Shown here one piece after another: positions 37,188 to 44,088 of a stretch of DNA of 64,000 nt. Made by a program: the position numbers and the translations under genes. The stretch covers positions 41,002 to 105,001 of IMG/VR virus record IMGVR_UViG_3300042887_003321; one strand, 5' to 3'. The notes below the pieces were generated by a model, which was not told where the DNA came from, ran no database searches, and saw nothing but the letters and a program-made list of their open reading frames with translations. Numbering within the stretch: the first letter of the stretch is position 1; each line of letters begins with the position of its first letter. The DNA comes from a virus.

Positions 37188-37355
37188 TTAAATTTGCGTT
37201 AAATCTTTTAACCAAGATTTGTTCTTTCTTGAATAAGATTTAGGTGACTTGACCACCTGTTCTGTCATTTTTTTACTGATATGGTGTGCAGCCTCTCCTG
37301 AACTCCAATTGCCGTTAAAATCAAGCAATTTCCTGTCTCTTTTGGTTTTACTCAT
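37188..37355 (-). CDS. Small basic protein
   Basis: The 55-residue ORF starts MSKTKRDRKLLDFNGNWSSG and ends in a Lys/Ser-rich region (SYSRKNKSWLKDLTQI). It has its own perfect promoter 20 bases upstream and ends within the next promoter module. Its high positive charge could reflect nucleic-acid binding or binding to a host protein. No homolog is known to me. Confidence 0.6.
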   Translation of the reverse strand: MSKTKRDRKLLDFNGNWSSGEAAHHISKKMTEQVVKSPKSYSRKNKSWLKDLTQI

Positions 37356-37375
37356 ATCAATAACTATTTAATACC

Positions 37376-37407
37376 CAAAGATAAGTATAAAAGAGCAAAA
37401 ATCCAAA
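37376..37407 (-). promoter_or_regulatory. Promoter for the 55-residue basic protein
   Basis: Minus strand: TTTGG (37403-37407), 19 bases, TATCTTTG (37376-37383), an exact TAnnTTTG. A DnaA-box sequence TTATCCACA lies at 37434-37442 (plus strand). Confidence 0.7.
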
Positions 37408-37451
37408 CTTTTGAGATTAAAATTCCATTAAAGTTATCCACATTCGTGTGG

Positions 37452-37474
37452 AAAAGTGTCCAATTTATTGGACA
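37452..37474 (-). terminator. Palindromic terminator of the thioesterase gene
   Basis: Minus strand: TGTCCAAT-AA-ATTGGACA followed by CTTTTCC, starting 8 bases after the thioesterase stop codon. It is a copy of the repeated palindrome. Confidence 0.65.
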
Positions 37475-37481
37475 GTTGGTT

Positions 37482-37910
37482 TTAATTCGTAAATAGGGTA
37501 TTATCCCTGTCAATCGGGTCAATTTTAAACCCATATTTTTTCTTAACCCGCTCTGAAATAGGAATCGGGTTTCCATCCTCATCAATTCTCACAAAGGTAA
37601 TATAGGTAGATACAACGGTGGTTTGGTTGCCTGTATATACATTATGCGCTCTTGCTTCAATGTATAGTTTAACCGATGTATTTCCAATATGATTTACACT
37701 ACCATATACCTTTAATAGTTGCCCTTCTTTTGCGGGCTTCTTAAATAGACACTCATCTATTTTAATAGTTACTACACGGGGGGTATCACATACCTGCATT
37801 GCGTACGCAGCTGCGGAAGCATCAATCCACGCCAATGCTTTTCCTCCGAAAAGATTTCCGTGAAAACCTAAATCTGATTTTTTGACGGGATATGTATTAA
37901 TCAGTTCCAT
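37482..37910 (-). CDS. Hotdog-fold acyl-CoA thioesterase (YciA type)
   Basis: The protein has about 142 residues from the ATG at 37910 (MELINTYPVKKSDLG); an upstream TTG at 37925 is possible. The acyl-CoA thioesterase signature is present: GNLFGGKALAWIDASAAAYA (HGN.FGG..L.W.D), VTIKIDECLFKKPAKEGQLL and NTSVKLYIEARAHN. YciA-like enzymes hydrolyse acyl-CoA in lipid turnover. A thioesterase is an unusual phage cargo and may alter the fatty-acid or membrane supply. It overlaps the upstream gene slightly. Confidence 0.85.
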   Translation of the reverse strand: MELINTYPVKKSDLGFHGNLFGGKALAWIDASAAAYAMQVCDTPRVVTIKIDECLFKKPAKEGQLLKVYGSVNHIGNTSVKLYIEARAHNVYTGNQTTVVSTYITFVRIDEDGNPIPISERVKKKYGFKIDPIDRDNTLFTN

Positions 37911-38100
37911 CAGTAATTTCTTCAAATGGTATAGATACTATTTCTCTACAAAAAAATAACAAACCATCCTTTTTAAAGGTATGGCTACATTCCCAATATT
38001 GTTTTATGAAATCTACATTTAGATTTGGTTCTTCTTTCATTGTACGATAGACTTGAAACATACCATCGTTTATATAAATAACCTGTCCTAAATAACTCAT
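37897..38100 (-). CDS. Small protein of unknown function
   Basis: The 67-residue protein starts MSYLGQVIYINDGMFQVYRT and ends ITDGTD. It is beta-rich at the start with a Cys-containing middle (YWECSHTFKKDGLLFFCREI). It overlaps the thioesterase start by about 14 bases, and a tRNA-Gly follows 15 bases upstream. Unknown. Confidence 0.55.
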   Translation of the reverse strand: MSYLGQVIYINDGMFQVYRTMKEEPNLNVDFIKQYWECSHTFKKDGLLFFCREIVSIPFEEITDGTD

Positions 38101-38114
38101 AATTTATTTTGTTG

Positions 38115-38185
38115 AGCGGGTAGATGGAATCGAACCACCGTCATAGGCTTGGAAAGCGAATGTAATACCATTATACGATACCCGC
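38115..38185 (-). tRNA. tRNA-Gly(TCC)
   Basis: 71 bases; acceptor GCGGGTA/TACCCGC, T-loop TTCGATT, anticodon TCC. Two mismatches lie in the middle of the anticodon stem, which is unusual. No CCA is encoded. Confidence 0.85.
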
Positions 38186-38223
38186 AAGTATCCCCACTAA
38201 GGGGGATGTAATCTGAAAAACTA

Positions 38224-38391
38224 TTATTGAGCAGCTGCTGTGCTATCTACAACAGGATACAACTCCTCAGTAGAATCTACAACAGCAGAATCAACTGGTT
38301 CGGCAACCAATTCAGTTTGTTCAGCGTTGTTGGTACAAGCCGTAAATGATACAGCCATAACTACCATTGCGATAAAAAAGATGTTTTTCAT
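38224..38391 (-). CDS. Small lipoprotein
   Basis: The 55-residue ORF starts MKNIFFIAMVVMAVSFTACT with a hydrophobic signal and the lipobox SFTAC (Cys at residue 19). After the Cys comes an acidic, Val-rich tail (AEQTELVAEPVDSAVVDSTE). It should be exported and lipid-modified, probably on the host periplasmic or outer surface. It has its own host-type promoter and lies between two tRNA genes. A phage lipoprotein of this size could block superinfection; the exact role is unknown. Confidence 0.75.
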   Translation of the reverse strand: MKNIFFIAMVVMAVSFTACTNNAEQTELVAEPVDSAVVDSTEELYPVVDSTAAAQ

Positions 38392-38414
38392 AATTAATTT
38401 GTTTTAAATTTTAC

Positions 38415-38446
38415 ACAATATACAAAAGAAATTTCATATTTCCAAA
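38415..38446 (-). promoter_or_regulatory. Promoter for the lipoprotein gene
   Basis: Minus strand: TTTGG (38442-38446), 19 bases, TATATTGT (38415-38422), 24 bases before the ATG. Confidence 0.7.
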
Positions 38447-38467
38447 TTTTTTCTTAAATAAATACAA

Positions 38468-38851
38468 TTATTTTTTTGATAAAATATCATTAAGCATGTT
38501 TATTTCAGTTTTAAACATTTCTTCTTCCATTTTCCCACGCTCTTTCTCAATTGCTTTTTGTACTAACCCAATCAATTCATTTGATAAGAATGAACTAATG
38601 GTAAACTCAAATGTATAGTAGTGGTTGGAAACTTTAACCATATTATTTTGCAATATCAAAGTGTATTGTTTATCATCTGTCTGAACATAGTATCTACCCG
38701 ATGGTGTCATCAAGTAGTGGGTTTTTGGATTTGACATCAATCGGATTAAAACCCTCTTTGTTAAAATCTCTCTTTCGGTATAGGGCTCGTGTCTAACCAG
38801 CCCCTGCCTAAACCAAACCTGCAATTTTTTAAATTTGTATTTTATATTCAT
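38468..38851 (-). CDS. Protein of unknown function
   Basis: The 127-residue protein starts MNIKYKFKKLQVWFRQGLVR and contains MTPSGRYYVQTDDKQYTLIL, a beta hairpin region. The C-terminal third is a charged helix (ALVQKAIEKERGKMEEEMFK-like). The MTPxGRYxV phrase also occurs in the protein at 31752-32102. It is followed immediately by tRNA-Arg on the same strand. Unknown. Confidence 0.55.
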   Translation of the reverse strand: MNIKYKFKKLQVWFRQGLVRHEPYTEREILTKRVLIRLMSNPKTHYLMTPSGRYYVQTDDKQYTLILQNNMVKVSNHYYTFEFTISSFLSNELIGLVQKAIEKERGKMEEEMFKTEINMLNDILSKK

Positions 38852-38868
38852 TATTTTTTATTTTTTTG

Positions 38869-38941
38869 TACGGTTAATAGGGTTCGAACCTATACGGAAA
38901 CTTTAGAAGAGTTTAATGCTATCCAATTACATCATAACCGC
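38869..38941 (-). tRNA. tRNA-Arg(TCT)
   Basis: 73 bases; acceptor GCGGTTA/TAACCGT (G1-U72 wobble), AAACT/AGTTT anticodon stem, loop CTTCTAA. The phage tRNA reads AGA, a codon expected to be frequent in an AT-rich genome. Confidence 0.85.
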
Positions 38942-38960
38942 AAATTATATAAATATACTA

Positions 38961-38985
38961 CTCTATCCAACTGAGCTACGGGCGC
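38961..38985 (-). pseudogene. 5' half of a second tRNA (acceptor plus D-arm only)
   Basis: The minus strand begins GCGCCCGTAGCTCAGTTGG and runs on to ATAGAG, a perfect 5' acceptor strand and D-arm of a tRNA (closest to a tRNA-Arg type). The anticodon and T halves are missing; an AT-rich 19-base spacer leads directly into the intact tRNA-Arg(TCT). Confidence 0.75.
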
Positions 38986-38999
38986 ATATTCATTTTTTG

Positions 39000-39084
39000 T
39001 ACCTCGGACCGGAATCGAACCGGTACAGCTTCATCAGCTACAGGATTTTAAGTCCTGCGTGGCTACCTATTTCACCACCGAGGC
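39000..39084 (-). tRNA. tRNA-Leu(TAA)
   Basis: 85 bases with a long variable arm; CAGGA/TCCTG anticodon stem, loop CTTAAAA; acceptor GCCTCGG/CCGAGGT (G1-U72). Confidence 0.9.
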
Positions 39085-39091
39085 ATTATCA

Positions 39092-39274
39092 TTATTTATC
39101 AACTACTTTTTTCCTCACCGCTTCAGATACACTAAACAGTTCACTAAATTGGTCTTTCTTCATTTTTTTTGTTTCACAAAATAACTCAATAGCATCTTCT
39201 AAAGAACTTGCTTTTGTTTTACTAAGTGCTTCTTTTGTAGTGTCCGATTTAAAATAAAAGTAGTATTCTTTCAT
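39092..39274 (-). CDS. Small protein of unknown function
   Basis: The 60-residue protein starts MKEYYFYFKSDTTKEALSKT (from 39274; an earlier Met at 39286 lies very close to the promoter). It has a short beta strand followed by charged helices (KKMKKDQFSELFSVSEAVRK). It has its own promoter. No motif is recognised. Confidence 0.55.
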   Translation of the reverse strand: MKEYYFYFKSDTTKEALSKTKASSLEDAIELFCETKKMKKDQFSELFSVSEAVRKKVVDK

Positions 39275-39296
39275 GTTCTTTCCCATTTAACTTTAC

Positions 39297-39328
39297 ACAA
39301 TATACAAATAATTATTTAATTATCCAAA
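39297..39328 (-). promoter_or_regulatory. Promoter for the 60-residue gene and following tRNAs
   Basis: Minus strand: TTTGG (39324-39328), 19 bases, TATATTGT (39297-39304). Confidence 0.7.
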
Positions 39329-39771
39329 CTTTTTGTGTAATAAAAAACACCTACCCCCGCTTCCTCAAACATTTTGATACTTCGTTCAGCGCTTTCTTCC
39401 CATTTGGGCCCTTTAGCTCCACTATTTGTTCTACATATTATTTCAGATATGCCGGAATTTATTATATTACGAGCACAATCCGCACAAGGTATTCCACAAG
39501 TCATATACATTTTAGTATTTAGTGTAGATACTCCAATTCTTGCACAATTTATTATAGAATTAGTTTCCGCATGTGAGAACCAAAAGTATTTCTCTGGTCT
39601 TTCTTGTCTTTCATTAACATTATCATTAATCCCTCGTGGAAATGAGTTATAGCCGGTAGAAACAATTTCGTTATCTTTACCAACTATAACCACTCCGATT
39701 TGAGTTTTTTCATCTTTAGATTTTAACTTAACTTGTTCGGCTATGTTAATAAAATATTCATCCCATTTCAT
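39316..39771 (-). CDS. dCMP deaminase
   Basis: The 151-residue protein has the zinc-dependent cytidine/dCMP deaminase signature: HAETN (H67, E69) and CGIPCADC (C96, C99), plus STGYNSFPRGIND in the substrate loop. It converts dCMP to dUMP and so supplies dTMP synthesis, as T4 Cd does (193 residues). It is upstream of a promoter and downstream of the 93-residue gene. The C-terminus (YYTKSLDN) overlaps the next promoter's -33 box. Confidence 0.9.
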   Translation of the reverse strand: MKWDEYFINIAEQVKLKSKDEKTQIGVVIVGKDNEIVSTGYNSFPRGINDNVNERQERPEKYFWFSHAETNSIINCARIGVSTLNTKMYMTCGIPCADCARNIINSGISEIICRTNSGAKGPKWEESAERSIKMFEEAGVGVFYYTKSLDN

Positions 39772-39816
39772 ATTTTATATATTTGATAGTAATTATAAGT
39801 AAAGCGTCTATTTTCA

Positions 39817-40092
39817 TCAAAATTTAAAAGATAGTTTGTATTCCTTATCACCTTCAGTTTTGAAATGAATATTTTTACCCTTCCAATTTACAATTTCGGT
39901 TATCTTATCAGAGCAAAAAGAATAGAATGAACCCATACCATCTGAATACTCAAAATCAAGAACAAGCATATTACCAACATGCGGTCCACCATCTTCCCAA
40001 TTTTTGATTCCACCTCGTAAATCTCTTTGGGCCCATTTAACGGATTCGGCTTCCCAAATCCGTCCGCTGTTTACATCTTCTAATTTATACAT
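39817..40092 (-). CDS. Protein of unknown function
   Basis: The protein has about 91 residues starting MYKLEDVNSGRIWEAESVKW (an in-frame ATG 6 bases earlier is possible). It contains a GGPHVGNMLVLDFEYSDGMG beta region and Trp/Gly-rich segments. It overlaps the end of the RpiB gene by several bases. No family is recognised. Confidence 0.55.
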   Translation of the reverse strand: MYKLEDVNSGRIWEAESVKWAQRDLRGGIKNWEDGGPHVGNMLVLDFEYSDGMGSFYSFCSDKITEIVNWKGKNIHFKTEGDKEYKLSFKF

Positions 40093-40516
40093 TTTCATTT
40101 ATATTAATTGCCATCATTCTTTTAATATGCCTATCTCCCTCAAAATCGGTTTCTAAAAAAGTGTTAAGGATATCAATTGCATCATCAATACAAAGAAACC
40201 TTGCGGGTAAACAAATAATATTTGCATTATTATGTGCCCTTGCTAATCGTGCTATATCAACATCCCAACAAAGTGCCGCACGAATACCTGGCCATTTGTT
40301 TGCTGTCATACACACCCCATTACCGCTACCGCATATAAGAATACCAAATTGCGATTTAAAGTTTGAACACATTTTGTGTGCGTAGTCCGGGTAATCAACG
40401 GACTCGGGAGTATTTGTTCCCAAGTCCGTTAATTCCATTCCACACTTATCCATATACTCAATCAGTTGAGTTTTTAATTCCCATCCTGCGTGGTCTGATG
40501 CGATTAGTATTGACAT
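40085..40516 (-). CDS. rpiB: Ribose-5-phosphate isomerase B (RpiB)
   Basis: The 143-residue protein follows the RpiB/LacAB family: IASDHAGWELK (D8, H9), DLGTNTPESVDYPDYAHKM, GILICGSGNGVCMTANK with the catalytic C62, and ALCWDVDIARLARAHNNANI. It interconverts ribose 5-phosphate and ribulose 5-phosphate. In a phage it would draw carbon toward ribose for nucleotide synthesis, in line with the PurA-like and dCMP deaminase genes nearby. The length matches bacterial RpiB (about 145-150). Confidence 0.9.
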   Translation of the reverse strand: MSILIASDHAGWELKTQLIEYMDKCGMELTDLGTNTPESVDYPDYAHKMCSNFKSQFGILICGSGNGVCMTANKWPGIRAALCWDVDIARLARAHNNANIICLPARFLCIDDAIDILNTFLETDFEGDRHIKRMMAININENV

Positions 40517-40529
40517 TTTTTACCTTATC

Positions 40530-42098
40530 CTAATTTTTTATAATACGCGTTGTGTAATTTCCCGATGGTGTTGTGATATTAACAAAAAGAATACCACTTA
40601 CATTATCTACGATAGTAACCATTGAATGGTTTTCATTGTATGTAATATCCGATTGAACATTAGAACCCATAATATTAAATACTGAAATATTTGTAATTCG
40701 TTCACCGCATTCTACCATAAATTCATTTTTAATTGGATTGGGATAAACATTCATTCGGTTTGAAATCTCCATATAACGAACCGATGTCCTAATTGTATCT
40801 GGGTTGAAATTAGACCAACCACTCGTCCAGTCAGATTGACCAAACGCACCACGATGGGTAACGGGCGTAAAGAAATTATTTGAAATTCGGGGATTTGAAA
40901 AAGAAGCACCTGTTAATAGAATACTATTTTGTTGTGGTAATAGCTGTGGGTTTGTTAGGCTATTATAACCCGAAGATAATCCGATTTGGGATGTACTATC
41001 AAATATCTCATTTCCTCTCAAAGTATCACCAAAATAATTCAACATCCCAGCCCAAGTATTCGTACCTTGTGTTTGTTCAAACTTATTAGTCATATTAGCA
41101 AATACCACTCTTTCAATTTGGAGTGAATCATTAGTCGCATTTAATTGAGCCGATGAACCATCAATATGCAATCCAGTCGGATATCCCATAAAAAGGGAAT
41201 TGTAGACCGATGTACGGGTGTTCCTACGAAGATGTAACGCCCTACGATAAAGAGAAGCAGGTCCACCATTTTCTTTTGGGCCGATGATAGTTACATTAGA
41301 AAATATCGGAGCAGTTTGTGGTGTGTTTGAAGTCCCTGTTCCATCGTTATCGGATTCAAATCCGTTTGATTGAGATTGGTCTGCAATCTGCGGGTCACGC
41401 ATTGAAAGAGCAAATTGAACTTTTCCTCTATAACCAAAATCAGTATCAAAATCATCATCCCATCCACGATGGGCAATCAAGTACTTACAATTGACTGTAC
41501 CACCAAACCATTCATAGGAATCATCACCAGAATAGGATACTTGAACATTCTCAACCACAGTCTTACTACCAACCCCACCAAATGTCAATCCATTGATTTC
41601 ACTATTGGGTTGATATGCTATGCCGGGAAATTCAATGCGGACATATCTAAATACACCCGAACTATCTTCATCATCAGTTCCACCATAAGTAGCATCTTGT
41701 CCTAAGAGCCCACCTTCAATAATACCAACTCCACCAGGAATGTTTGTTGTAGCGTTTCCTAATATTACAACCCCACCCCAATCACCATAAGTACGCTGCC
41801 CTACAGTTTGATTGGATGTAAAGATAATTGGTTGAGCCGCCGTTCCGTTTGCATAGATGCGGCCGTTTTTTGTAATAATAAGCGTTCCCTTTGATGCTTT
41901 ATCACCTCTGATAATTGTACCAGGTTCAATTGTTAGTGTTGCGCCATTCTTTACAAACCGATTACCTTCTAATAAATAAATTGTTCCACTATTCCAAGTG
42001 GTGTTTGTTGTAATATCTGTTCGGATGGTATCAACTGTAGTTTGCGCTTGTGCGAAACTAAACATGCTCAAAAGAGCGAGAATAAAACTTTTTTTCAT
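40530..42098 (-). CDS. Secreted protein with type IX secretion sorting domain
   Basis: The 522-residue protein has a signal peptide (MKKSFILALLSMFSFAQAQ). Its body is rich in right-handed beta-helix-like strands (EPGTIIRGDKASKGTLIITK, GDWGGVVILGNA, GDDSYEWFGGTVNCKYLIAH). The C-terminus reads NVYPNPIKNEFMVECGERIT, ISVFNIMG, GILFVNITTPSGNYTTRIIK, the type A sorting domain of the Bacteroidota type IX secretion system. It should therefore be exported to the cell surface by host machinery. Similar beta-helix proteins are known in Bacteroidota genomes, so acquisition from a host is likely. Confidence 0.88.
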   Translation of the reverse strand: MKKSFILALLSMFSFAQAQTTVDTIRTDITTNTTWNSGTIYLLEGNRFVKNGATLTIEPGTIIRGDKASKGTLIITKNGRIYANGTAAQPIIFTSNQTVGQRTYGDWGGVVILGNATTNIPGGVGIIEGGLLGQDATYGGTDDEDSSGVFRYVRIEFPGIAYQPNSEINGLTFGGVGSKTVVENVQVSYSGDDSYEWFGGTVNCKYLIAHRGWDDDFDTDFGYRGKVQFALSMRDPQIADQSQSNGFESDNDGTGTSNTPQTAPIFSNVTIIGPKENGGPASLYRRALHLRRNTRTSVYNSLFMGYPTGLHIDGSSAQLNATNDSLQIERVVFANMTNKFEQTQGTNTWAGMLNYFGDTLRGNEIFDSTSQIGLSSGYNSLTNPQLLPQQNSILLTGASFSNPRISNNFFTPVTHRGAFGQSDWTSGWSNFNPDTIRTSVRYMEISNRMNVYPNPIKNEFMVECGERITNISVFNIMGSNVQSDITYNENHSMVTIVDNVSGILFVNITTPSGNYTTRIIKN

Positions 42099-42149
42099 AG
42101 ATTGTTTTTTTAAATTGTTTAATTGTTTATATAAATAAATATTGATTTT

Positions 42150-42488
42150 TTACTTCCAAAATATTTGTATCAGTATAATAACTCCTGAAAGGATTAAACA
42201 TACCATTGTTTTTGTGGTTAGGTTTTCTCCAAAAACTAATTGTGAAAGTATAGCAAAAACCACTACCCCAATACCAAACCCAATAAGACGAGATGGCCAA
42301 AGTAATCCACCATAATGAGTGATGATTTGACGAACCGATTCCATATACATCATTGATATAGGAATACCCATCAATACAATAACCCAATAGTTATCTTTGA
42401 ACCATTGGTATTTTAACTGACCCTGGAGTTGATAGAAAGTAAGTATCTGCGCCAAAAGCATCAGTAACATTCCGATTAAAAGTGCCAT
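42150..42488 (-). CDS. Four-helix membrane protein (DMT/SMR-like)
   Basis: The 112-residue protein has four membrane segments (about residues 2-18, 33-50, 65-83, 92-110), with MALLIGMLLMLLAQILTFYQ at the start and CLILSGVIILIQIFWK at the end. The size and layout resemble small DMT/DUF486-type membrane proteins. The transport substrate is unknown. It lies between the secreted beta-helix protein and tRNA-Pro. Confidence 0.65.
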   Translation of the reverse strand: MALLIGMLLMLLAQILTFYQLQGQLKYQWFKDNYWVIVLMGIPISMMYMESVRQIITHYGGLLWPSRLIGFGIGVVVFAILSQLVFGENLTTKTMVCLILSGVIILIQIFWK

Positions 42489-42507
42489 TTTTTATTTTTT
42501 AAGTTAG

Positions 42508-42581
42508 TAGGGGAAGCGGGACTCGAACCCACAACCTCGTGCTCCCAAAGCACGTAATCTAACCAATTGATATATTCCCCT
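42508..42581 (-). tRNA. tRNA-Pro(TGG)
   Basis: 74 bases; acceptor AGGGGAA/TTCCCCT, anticodon stem CGTGC/GCACG, loop TTTGGGA. Confidence 0.9.
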
Positions 42582-42582
42582 A

Positions 42583-42795
42583 TGTTTCCCCACCCTGAGA
42601 TTTGGGGTGAGTAGTCATTCTGGTTTTTTCCTATTGATAAAACCTACAGGGCATCCCCTATTAAAACAGTCACACTACGAAGGAGGAGCTGTGAGTGGCA
42701 CCTTTAACCCTAAGAACCGGCATTCCGCTGTCCGATTTAAGCGAGCCCATTGTTTAAGTCTTGAACTAAAGACTCTGAGTATCTCTTACTCATTG
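42583..42795 (-). ncRNA. Structured spacer between tRNA-Asp and tRNA-Pro
   Basis: This stretch of about 210 bases has no convincing ORF. It shows several hairpins on the minus strand: GAGTA-AGAGA-TACTC, AGTCTT-TAGTTC-AAGACT, CGG-AATG-CCG and CACCC/GGGTG just before tRNA-Pro. It lies directly 3' of the tRNA-Asp with a non-canonical T-loop. It could be a structured RNA or decayed tRNAs. Confidence 0.45.
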
Positions 42796-42866
42796 CGGTT
42801 CATAGGGGTTATGCTCCCCTGCCTCGGCAGTGACAGTGCCGTATTCTACTATTATACTAATGAACC
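42796..42866 (-). tRNA. tRNA-Asp(GTC) with non-canonical T-loop
   Basis: 71 bases; acceptor GGTTCAT/ATGAACC with discriminator G (correct for Asp), CGGCA/TGCCG anticodon stem, loop CTGTCAC. The T-stem AGGGG/CCCCT is perfect, but the 7-base loop is AGCATAA instead of TTCRANN. Confidence 0.8.
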
Positions 42867-42870
42867 ATTG

Positions 42871-42943
42871 AGCGGCAAACTGGATTCGAACCAGCGACCC
42901 TAACCTTGGCAAGGTTATGCTCTACCAACTGAGCTACTGCCGC
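42871..42943 (-). tRNA. tRNA-Gly(GCC)
   Basis: 73 bases; acceptor GCGGCAG/TTGCCGC, TAACC/GGTTA anticodon stem, loop TTGCCAA, T-loop TTCGAAT. Confidence 0.9.
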
Positions 42944-42949
42944 AAAGTG

Positions 42950-43022
42950 AGCTTCTTATCGGATTCGAACCAATGACCATCCGCTTACAAGGCGGGAGCT
43001 CTACCAACTGAGCTAAAGAAGC
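42950..43022 (-). tRNA. tRNA-Thr(TGT)
   Basis: 73 bases; acceptor GCTTCTT/AAGAAGC, CCGC/GCGG anticodon stem, loop CTTGTAA. Confidence 0.9.
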
Positions 43023-43028
43023 ATTTTG

Positions 43029-43102
43029 TGGACCGTACCGGAGTCGAACCGATGACCTTCTGAATGCAAATCAGACGTTCTAGCCAACTGAACTAACAGC
43101 CC
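43029..43102 (-). tRNA. tRNA-Ala(TGC)
   Basis: 74 bases; acceptor GGGCTGT/ACGGTCC (two wobble pairs), CTGA/TCAG anticodon stem, loop TTTGCAT. Confidence 0.9.
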
Positions 43103-43108
43103 TTTTGT

Positions 43109-43180
43109 AGCGGGTGAGGGATTCGAACCCCCGATTCCTGGCTTATGAGACCTGGCGGATAGACCACTTCCATAACCCGC
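43109..43180 (-). tRNA. tRNA-Met or Ile2 (CAT), copy 1
   Basis: 72 bases; acceptor GCGGGTT/CACCCGC, loop CTCATAA, one A-A mismatch in the anticodon stem. G1-C72 argues against an initiator tRNA; whether C34 is modified (Ile) cannot be told. Confidence 0.85.
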
Positions 43181-43194
43181 AATATATTTCAATT

Positions 43195-43617
43195 TTAAAA
43201 AATCCTTTTACCTTCAGGATTGAAATGCATAAATTGATGTGTTTCCATATCCGATTGCCATTTGTAGTGAACAACAAGCCCGTTATTATTTTTATAATGA
43301 TTATCACCTAAATTGTGGTGGGTTTCTATTATTCTTGTTAGCATTTCCCTTGCCACATCATCGGATTTAGTTGATTGGGCACACATAATATTTTCAGTTC
43401 CACCCCACTTAAAAAAGTACATAGTCATTAAATCAAATTTAGGATGGACTGTATATATAACCCAATAATCAGATTGATTTAATCTTTCCCAATTTGTTGT
43501 ACCAAATTCAAGACGATTTCTTTCTTTGATTTCAGTAACAGTAAATCCAACCATTGGCTTTTGTGCAAACGCAGTTGAACTAAGTAATACAAATAGGGTA
43601 ATAAGTAGTTTTTTCAT
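43195..43617 (-). CDS. Secreted protein inside the tRNA array
   Basis: The 140-residue protein has a clear signal peptide (MKKLLITLFVLLSSTAFAQ, cleavage after AQ). The mature part has paired strands and a C-terminal His/Asn-rich region (ETHHNLGDNHYKNNNGLVVH). The export signal resembles that of the T9SS-sorted protein, but there is no sorting domain, so a periplasmic location is expected. It is the only exported protein embedded in the tRNA cluster. Function unknown. Confidence 0.7.
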   Translation of the reverse strand: MKKLLITLFVLLSSTAFAQKPMVGFTVTEIKERNRLEFGTTNWERLNQSDYWVIYTVHPKFDLMTMYFFKWGGTENIMCAQSTKSDDVAREMLTRIIETHHNLGDNHYKNNNGLVVHYKWQSDMETHQFMHFNPEGKRIF

Positions 43618-43632
43618 AGTTTTTGTTTTTTG

Positions 43633-43706
43633 TACTCCGTACGGGACTCGAACCCGTAAGCTTTCCCGTGAAAGGGGAATGTCCTAACCAATTAGACGAA
43701 CGGAGC
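43633..43706 (-). tRNA. tRNA-Glu(TTC)
   Basis: 74 bases; acceptor GCTCCGT/ACGGAGT (G1-U72), TCCC/GGGA anticodon stem, loop CTTTCAC. Confidence 0.9.
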
Positions 43707-43716
43707 GTATTGATTG

Positions 43717-43788
43717 CGTCCTGAGTAGGAGTCGAACCTACGACCAACGGATTAACAGTCCGTCGCTCTACCTCTGAGCTATCAAGAC
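43717..43788 (-). tRNA. tRNA-Asn(GTT)
   Basis: 72 bases; acceptor GTCTTGA/TCAGGAC, discriminator G, CGGA/TCCG anticodon stem, loop CTGTTAA. Confidence 0.9.
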
Positions 43789-43793
43789 AATTG

Positions 43794-43876
43794 TACCGAA
43801 GGCGAGACTCGAACTCGCAATGCTATAAAGCGCTGGTTTCTAAAACCAGTGTGACTGCCAATTCCACCACTTCGGT
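43794..43876 (-). tRNA. tRNA-Leu(TAG)
   Basis: 83 bases with a long variable arm; acceptor ACCGAAG/CTTCGGT, CTGGT/ACCAG anticodon stem, loop TTTAGAA. Confidence 0.9.
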
Positions 43877-43877
43877 A

Positions 43878-43909
43878 TAAATATACAAAATAAATTTTAA
43901 TTATCCAAA
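43878..43909 (-). promoter_or_regulatory. Promoter for the tRNA-Leu(TAG) subcluster
   Basis: Minus strand: TTTGG (43905-43909), 19 bases, TATATTTA (43878-43885), ending 2 bases before the 5' end of tRNA-Leu(TAG). Confidence 0.65.
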
Positions 43910-43920
43910 TTTATTTTTTG

Positions 43921-44007
43921 CGGAAGATATTGGATTTGAACCAATGAACCAGTTACCCGATTAACACCTTAGCAGGGTGCCGCTTTAGACCACTCAGCCA
44001 ATCTTCC
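43921..44007 (-). tRNA. tRNA-Ser(GCT)
   Basis: 87 bases; acceptor GGAAGAT/ATCTTCC, discriminator G, CACC/GGTG anticodon stem, loop CTGCTAA, long variable arm. Confidence 0.9.
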
Positions 44008-44012
44008 TTTGG

Positions 44013-44086
44013 GGCGACCGATGGGAATCGAACCCACCCGCACTAGAACCACAATCTAGCGCTCTACCAACTGAGCTACAGCCGCC
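44013..44086 (-). tRNA. tRNA-His(GTG)
   Basis: 74 bases including an encoded G-1 opposite C73, as required for His identity; CTAGA/TCTAG anticodon stem, loop TTGTGGT. Confidence 0.9.
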
Positions 44087-44088
44087 AT

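Noticed and set aside
42607-42903. 98-residue plus-strand ORF across tRNA-Asp and tRNA-Gly
   Set aside because: Its C-terminus (SGKLDSNQRP) is a translated tRNA T-arm; such ORFs are typical false genes over tRNAs.
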